DNA of 9,292 nt from Clostridia bacterium (GTDB taxonomy: Bacteria > Bacillota_E > SLMV01 > PUMD01). The translations under genes and the position numbers were made by a program. The notes beneath the pieces were generated by a model. It did not search any database and had not been told where the DNA came from. It was given only the letters and a program-made list of their open reading frames with translations. Positions 6,503 to 9,292 of the stretch are shown one piece after another (position 1 is the stretch's first letter; each line of letters starts with the position of its first letter). Location: contig PWUC01000093.1 of the NCBI GenBank assembly GCA_003562655.1, forward strand, positions 1-9,292, written 5' to 3'.

Positions 6503-6781
6503 CTGACGATGCCCTTCGACAACTGTGAAGACATGATCGCGTGCATCAGGTTTCCATGAGGTCAGGCTGTCTGTCATCGCAGTAACGAGCGAGCTGAAAC
6601 TCTGCGATAGATGTGGGTTTGAGAGGGATGAGGTCACAGGATCTGGCTGGCAATGCATATGAGGGAGTGAACGGATCTTCTGCCGCAGCCTTCGGTGCCC
6701 CGATCGTTGAAGCAGAAGGGTCCAATCTGAAGGACCGGGGTCAACCCCGGCCTTCTGGGCCTGTGAACGGGGGTGTAAGGG
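6503..6781. other. intergenic stretch with a zinc-ribbon-like fragment and a hairpin
   Basis: I find no complete gene here. One plus frame, open from about 6540 to the TGA at 6660, encodes SELKLCDRCGFERDEV then GSGWQCI, which looks like part of a zinc ribbon (CxxCG followed by WxC), but it has no ATG, GTG or TTG start. The 74-residue frame at 6613-6837 overlaps the carrier-protein gene and has no motif. The right end carries the hairpin at 6729-6755. Confidence 0.35.
6729..6755. repeat. GC-rich hairpin upstream of the MoaD-like gene
   Basis: GAAGG(A)CCGGGG (6729-6740) pairs with CCCCGGCCTTC (6745-6755) around a TCAA tetraloop. That gives 11 base pairs with a single bulged A at 6734. It ends 26 bases before the carrier-protein start. 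No T-run follows, so it may be a processing or insulating hairpin rather than an intrinsic terminator. Confidence 0.5.
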
Positions 6782-7021
6782 GTGGCGCGGGTGGAAGTGC
6801 GGCTTTACGCATCCTTGCGAACGTATCATCCTGGTGAGGGTGCTGAGCCCCTGCAGGTTGCGGTCTCGCCGGGGGAGACGGTGGGGGATCTGCGCCTGCG
6901 CATTGGGATCCCTTCCGATGAGGTGAGTGTGGTCTTTGTGAACAGCCGCAGGGTGGGCTTCGATCATCCGCTTTGCCCAGAGGATCGGGTTGCCATGTTT
7001 CCTCTGGTAGCTGGAGGTTGA
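6782..7021 (+). CDS. MoaD/ThiS-family ubiquitin-like sulfur-carrier protein
   Basis: A 79-residue beta-grasp carrier. Strand 1 is VEVRLYASLRTY, the conserved helix-turn region is PGETVGDLRLRIGIPSDEV, then VVFVNSRRVGFDHPL, and the C-terminus is EDRVAMFPLVAGG. The exposed terminal Gly-Gly is the functional tail that an E1-like enzyme adenylates before thiocarboxylate formation; a matching E1-like gene follows at 7170. MoaD carriers supply sulfur to molybdopterin, and related carriers serve tungsten-pterin, thiamine or other sulfur-transfer pathways. Length and the D-R-V-A-hydrophobic-PLVAGG ending fit the MoaD-like side better than ThiS. The GTG at 6782 is supported by GGGGG 8 bases upstream; a GTG at 6791 is an alternative. 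No other cofactor-synthesis genes lie nearby, so the pathway is inferred only from family. Confidence 0.88.
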   Translation: MARVEVRLYASLRTYHPGEGAEPLQVAVSPGETVGDLRLRIGIPSDEVSVVFVNSRRVGFDHPLCPEDRVAMFPLVAGG

Positions 7022-7166
7022 TCCGCTGCCCTGCTATGGGGGGCAGGAGGTGGTCGTACAGGGTTGGGGGCAGCCCCTGTGAGGGGTTCCCGGTCCGGTG
7101 ACTCAGGGTGTGTAAGCCTGCGGATCCCGGCGGACAGGCCACCGGGAAAGGTGAAGGGAGCGAGCA
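7022..7166 (+). other. structured spacer between carrier and E1-like genes
   Basis: This 145-base gap between two probably co-functional genes is unusually long and full of complementary segments. CTGCCC and GGGCAG pair near its start, and CCCC-TGTGA-GGGG follows. Then CCGGTG (7095-7100) pairs with CACCGG (7140-7145), enclosing GCCTG (7116-7120) paired with CAGGC (7135-7139), which stacks directly on it. The ribosome binding site AAGGGAG (7154-7160) lies just beyond. It could be an attenuator, an RNA processing site or a cis-regulatory leader. I do not recognise a known riboswitch consensus. Confidence 0.35.
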
Positions 7167-7169
7167 GTG

Positions 7170-8030
7170 ATGACTGATGCCGCGGCCAGGATTGCGCAGC
7201 GAGCCGAGCAGGTGCAGGGCCCCGACGGAGAACCCCTGCTGCTCCTCGATGTTGCGGGTGCTGATTCCCTGGCGGCCGAGCTCTGCATGTCCAGAAGGGA
7301 GGTGGAGATCGCCGCCCTTAGGACGGGTGTGATCCCCAGGCGCTACCAGCGCAACATCGGAACCCTGGGCATGGATGGCCAGGTGGCATTGCTGGAGGCC
7401 GCGGTGTCGGTGATCGGCCTCGGGGGCCTCGGGGGTGTGGTCTGTGAACTGCTGGCCAGAATCGGGATCGGCGAGCTGATCCTCGTGGACGGCGACGCCT
7501 ATGACGAGTCCAACCTGAACCGCCAGATCCATTCCACGGAGAGAAATGCTGCAGAGGCGAAGGAGAAAGCCTCCGCATCCAGGCGGAGAGTTGAGAGGGT
7601 CAATGGGGCGGTCTCCGTCCGCCATCATCGCTGCGTTGTGGATGAATCCAATGCCCGGAGCCTACTGGACCGGTCCCAGGTGGTCGTTGACTGCCTGGAC
7701 AATATCCCGGATCGCTTCCTCCTCGAGAGCACCTGCCGGTCCCTCGGCATTCCCCTGGTGCACGGCGCCGTGGCGGGCATGATGGGGCAGGTGATGGTGA
7801 TCTTTCCCGGCAGCCCGGGACTGCAGCACCTGTATGGTTGCCCCGATGAGGCCGCCCGGTACGGTGTTGAGCGATCTCTCGGCAATCTGGCAGTGACGGT
7901 CACGGCCACGGCTGCGCTCCAGTGCCAGGAGCTGGTCAAGATCGTGACCGGTGTCGGTGAACCCATCTGTGATGGGGTTCTGTATCTGGATCTATCCGCG
8001 GGCCATTTCAACAGGGTCAGGTTATCGTAG
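7170..8030 (+). CDS. ThiF/MoeB/HesA-family E1-like adenylyltransferase
   Basis: An ATP-dependent enzyme of 286 residues that activates the C-terminal glycine of a ubiquitin-like carrier, most likely the MoaD-like protein encoded just upstream. After an N-terminal extension of about 57 residues comes RYQRNIGTLGMDGQ. The nucleotide-binding GLGGLGG is at 83-89, VDGD at 106-109, and SNLNRQ at 114-119 with the conserved Arg118. Lys133 lies in the following helix, and DCLDN at 174-178 carries the catalytic Asp177. The ending GVLYLDLSAGHFNRVRL is typical. The paired CxxC zinc sites of E. coli MoeB and ThiF are absent. The SREVE...GVIPRRYQRN extension resembles ThiF-like proteins often found near tungsten aldehyde ferredoxin oxidoreductases, but no such gene is in view. 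AAGGGAG ends 9 bases before ATG 7170 and 6 before the in-frame GTG 7167; both are plausible starts. Confidence 0.92.
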   Translation: MTDAAARIAQRAEQVQGPDGEPLLLLDVAGADSLAAELCMSRREVEIAALRTGVIPRRYQRNIGTLGMDGQVALLEAAVSVIGLGGLGGVVCELLARIGIGELILVDGDAYDESNLNRQIHSTERNAAEAKEKASASRRRVERVNGAVSVRHHRCVVDESNARSLLDRSQVVVDCLDNIPDRFLLESTCRSLGIPLVHGAVAGMMGQVMVIFPGSPGLQHLYGCPDEAARYGVERSLGNLAVTVTATAALQCQELVKIVTGVGEPICDGVLYLDLSAGHFNRVRLS

Positions 8031-8031
8031 A

Positions 8032-8061
8032 GGGGGCGGGTATACATCGATTATTGCCCCC
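8032..8061 (+). terminator. weak hairpin after the E1-like gene
   Basis: GGGGGC (8032-8037) can pair with GCCCCC (8056-8061) across an 18-base loop, starting two bases after the stop codon of the E1-like gene. There is no proper T-run (GGTCCGTCTT follows). Position suggests a terminator separating it from the ATP synthase operon promoter, but the long loop makes this uncertain. Confidence 0.25.
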
Positions 8062-8069
8062 GGTCCGTC

Positions 8070-8098
8070 TTGCTACCCATCTTTGGGTGCGGTAAAAT
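8070..8098 (+). promoter_or_regulatory. sigma-70-type promoter of the ATP synthase operon
   Basis: TTGCTA (8070-8075) and TAAAAT (8093-8098) are separated by exactly 17 bases and match the TTGACA/TATAAT consensus at 4 and 5 positions. Transcription would start near G8105/A8106, leaving a leader of only about 10 bases that begins right at the GAGG ribosome binding sequence (8105-8108). The spacer contains the palindrome ACCCA-TCTT-TGGGT (8075-8088), in a position where a bound regulator would affect polymerase. Confidence 0.6.
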
Positions 8099-8115
8099 GA
8101 GCACGAGGTTGGACT

Positions 8116-8388
8116 ATGACAATACTGCGTCAGGCGGTTGCATTTTCAGGGCTGGTCATCCAGCTGGGGCTCATCATTGTGGTTGCCACTTATCTGGGCT
8201 TTCGCCTCGGCAGTTGGTTGGACGCCCTGACAGAACAGCAGATGGTGTTTAGAGGACTGGGCGCACTCATTGGAGTCCTTTCTGGCTTTGCCGCCGCCTA
8301 CCGCATGATCATGAGCATGATACGGCAACAGGACTCCGGCGGACATGTTGATGCTGACCAGGGCGACCCATGCGGAGATGACAAATGA
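8116..8388 (+). CDS. atpZ: AtpZ/AtpI-like small membrane protein of the ATP synthase operon
   Basis: A 90-residue inner-membrane protein with two predicted membrane segments, about residues 8-30 (AFSGLVIQLGLIIVVATYLG) and 45-67 (GLGALIGVLSGFAAAYRMIM). They are joined by a loop with the GxxLGxWLD-like FRLGSWLDAL typical of the AtpZ/AtpI (F0F1-ATPase subunit, putative Ca2+/Mg2+ transporter) family. AtpZ-type proteins are reported to work with AtpI in ATP synthase assembly or cation handling. The tail is short, polar and acidic. The ATG at 8116 has GAGG 7 bases upstream (8105-8108). It is first in the operon and overlaps the next gene by four bases (ATGA), implying translational coupling. Confidence 0.85.
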   Translation: MTILRQAVAFSGLVIQLGLIIVVATYLGFRLGSWLDALTEQQMVFRGLGALIGVLSGFAAAYRMIMSMIRQQDSGGHVDADQGDPCGDDK

Positions 8389-8789
8389 GAGACATCCAGC
8401 TGATAAGGGCGACCACTTTAAAGGCTGACGGCGCTGTGCTCGTCGCCGGTCTTGCAATATCGATCATCTTTGGACGTGTGGATCTCGGGCTTTCTTTTGC
8501 CTTCGGTATGGCCCTCGGGACTATCAACTTCCTCCTTCATGTACTGTCTGTTCAGTTCACCGTGCTGGGAATTGATCCCACTTCTGCTGACGCATCGAAG
8601 AGAGCAGTGGCGAAGGCTGCTCTGATGTACTTTCTCCGTTTTGCCATCGTGGCCGCGGGCCTGACCCTCGGCGCCTTCCGGGCAGAGATTCTGCTTTTGC
8701 CTGCGGTCACGGGGCTGCTCATTACATATGTACTGTTGATTTTTGTCGGTGTAATGCATCGCGGTGGAACCCGTGCGACGGATCACTGA
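8385..8789 (+). CDS. atpI: ATP synthase protein I (AtpI/UncI-like)
   Basis: A 134-residue inner-membrane protein with four likely membrane segments, at about 14-32, 33-55, 78-97 and 101-124. The second contains FGMALGTINFLLH, matching the conserved glycine/asparagine region of the ATP synthase I family. AtpI acts as a chaperone for assembly or stability of the Fo c-ring rather than being part of the finished enzyme. The start is fixed by the ATGA overlap with atpZ and by GGAG 7 bases upstream. It is followed 36 bases later by atpB, the usual order. Sequence conservation is low in this family, so the assignment rests on topology, size and position. Confidence 0.85.
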   Translation: MRDIQLIRATTLKADGAVLVAGLAISIIFGRVDLGLSFAFGMALGTINFLLHVLSVQFTVLGIDPTSADASKRAVAKAALMYFLRFAIVAAGLTLGAFRAEILLLPAVTGLLITYVLLIFVGVMHRGGTRATDH

Positions 8790-8825
8790 ATCCACAACAG
8801 ATCGCAATGCTACGGAGGTTCAACT

Positions 8826-9292
8826 ATGGACAGGTTCCTGGATGCTCCACGGATCGTTTTCCGGATCGGCAGCATTCCGATCAGTGAGACCGTACTGACA
8901 AGCTGGGTCATAATGGGGGTCATGGTCGGGGGCGGATATGTTCTGACCCGGAGGCTGCGAAGGCGTCCCTCGGGAGTCCAATCAGCCCTGGAGCTGGTGA
9001 TCAAGGGACTCACGTCGCTGATATCAATGACAATGGGACGAGACAAGCTCGGTTTTCTCGGGTACGTCGGTGCCCTGACCCTGTTCATCCTCATCTCCAA
9101 CATCCTGGGAGTGACGGGACTGCGGCCTCCCACATCGGACATTAATGTGACCATGGGGCTTGCCCTGCTGACTTTTCTGGCCACACAGTATTACCGGTTC
9201 AGCGCCCGGGGCTTCGGTGGATATGTTAAGAGCTTTGCTGAACCGGTGGTGTTCATATTCCCACTGAACGTGATCAGTGAGCTCGCTGCGCC
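8826..9292 (+). CDS. atpB: F1Fo ATP synthase subunit a, 3' end outside the window
   Basis: The proton- (or sodium-) channel subunit of the Fo membrane sector, cut at the window edge after 155 complete codons. Visible features include the N-terminal segment FRIGSIPISETVLTSWVIM, a basic cytoplasmic loop (TRRLRRRPSG), and the Fo-a hallmark FILISNILGVTGLRPPTSDINVTMGLAL. These are followed by EPVVFIFPLNVISELA, which leads into the conserved SLRLFGN region. The essential stator arginine of that region (E. coli Arg210) would come just after the window ends, so it cannot be checked. GGAGGT (8814-8819) lies 6 bases before the ATG at 8826. Ion specificity cannot be judged from this part. Confidence 0.95.
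   Translation, partial: MDRFLDAPRIVFRIGSIPISETVLTSWVIMGVMVGGGYVLTRRLRRRPSGVQSALELVIKGLTSLISMTMGRDKLGFLGYVGALTLFILISNILGVTGLRPPTSDINVTMGLALLTFLATQYYRFSARGFGGYVKSFAEPVVFIFPLNVISELAA

Noticed and set aside
6188..6967. 259-residue minus-strand frame, and a 295-residue one at 6741-7628
   Set aside because: Both are Pro/His/Ser/Arg-rich shadows antisense to the secreted-protein, carrier and E1-like genes.
7088..7147. tRNA, cobalamin, molybdenum-cofactor or fluoride riboswitch in the carrier/E1 spacer
   Set aside because: The stems do not form a cloverleaf, and I could not match the conserved sequence boxes of these riboswitches.
8070..8252. 60-residue plus-strand frame overlapping atpZ
   Set aside because: It overlaps the promoter and atpZ in another frame and has no membrane or family pattern.
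1..9292. CRISPR arrays, insertion sequences, phage or defence genes
   Set aside because: No regularly spaced repeats, transposase motifs, terminal inverted repeats or defence-protein motifs were seen.

Overview
This is a GC-rich (roughly 60%) bacterial window with strong purine-rich ribosome binding sites and frequent GTG/TTG starts. A pyrimidine-nucleoside phosphorylase, a NikR regulator, and the AtpZ-AtpI-AtpB head of an F1Fo ATP synthase operon point to an anaerobic or deep-branching Bacillota-type organism. That placement is an inference from gene content; no rRNA or other phylogenetic marker is present.

Layout from left to right. A gene-poor leader (1-308) precedes a plus-strand pyrimidine-nucleoside phosphorylase (309-1646). 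A 443-base convergent gap with one near-perfect long hairpin separates it from a minus-strand class I/II PLP-dependent aminotransferase (2090-3292). Upstream of that lies about 690 bases without a confident gene; it holds a possible 35-residue CxxC micro-ORF and two or three strong GC-rich hairpins. Next are three minus-strand genes: a 99-residue protein of unknown function (3986-4285), a class I SAM-dependent methyltransferase (4534-5133) and the nickel-responsive repressor NikR (5317-5742). Divergent from nikR is a small secreted protein of unknown function (5896-6378), followed by a probable 35-residue protein and about 280 bases of non-coding or degenerate sequence.

The right third is all plus strand. 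A MoaD/ThiS-like sulfur-carrier or ubiquitin-like protein ending in GG (6782-7021) is followed, after a structured 145-base gap, by a ThiF/MoeB/HesA E1-like adenylyltransferase (7170-8030). The pair forms a plausible adenylation module: the E1-like enzyme activates the C-terminal glycine of the carrier, probably for pterin-cofactor (molybdenum or tungsten) or other sulfur-transfer chemistry. A well-formed sigma-70-type promoter then starts the ATP synthase operon: atpZ-like (8116-8388), atpI-like (8385-8789) and atpB (8826 to the window edge).

I found no CRISPR array, tRNA, rRNA, insertion sequence or obvious defence or phage genes. The window looks mostly like ordinary chromosomal housekeeping sequence with unusually long gaps. 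The parts that merit a second look are the carrier/E1 pair with its structured spacer, the nikR-methyltransferase-secreted protein locus, the small unknown proteins and the hairpins.
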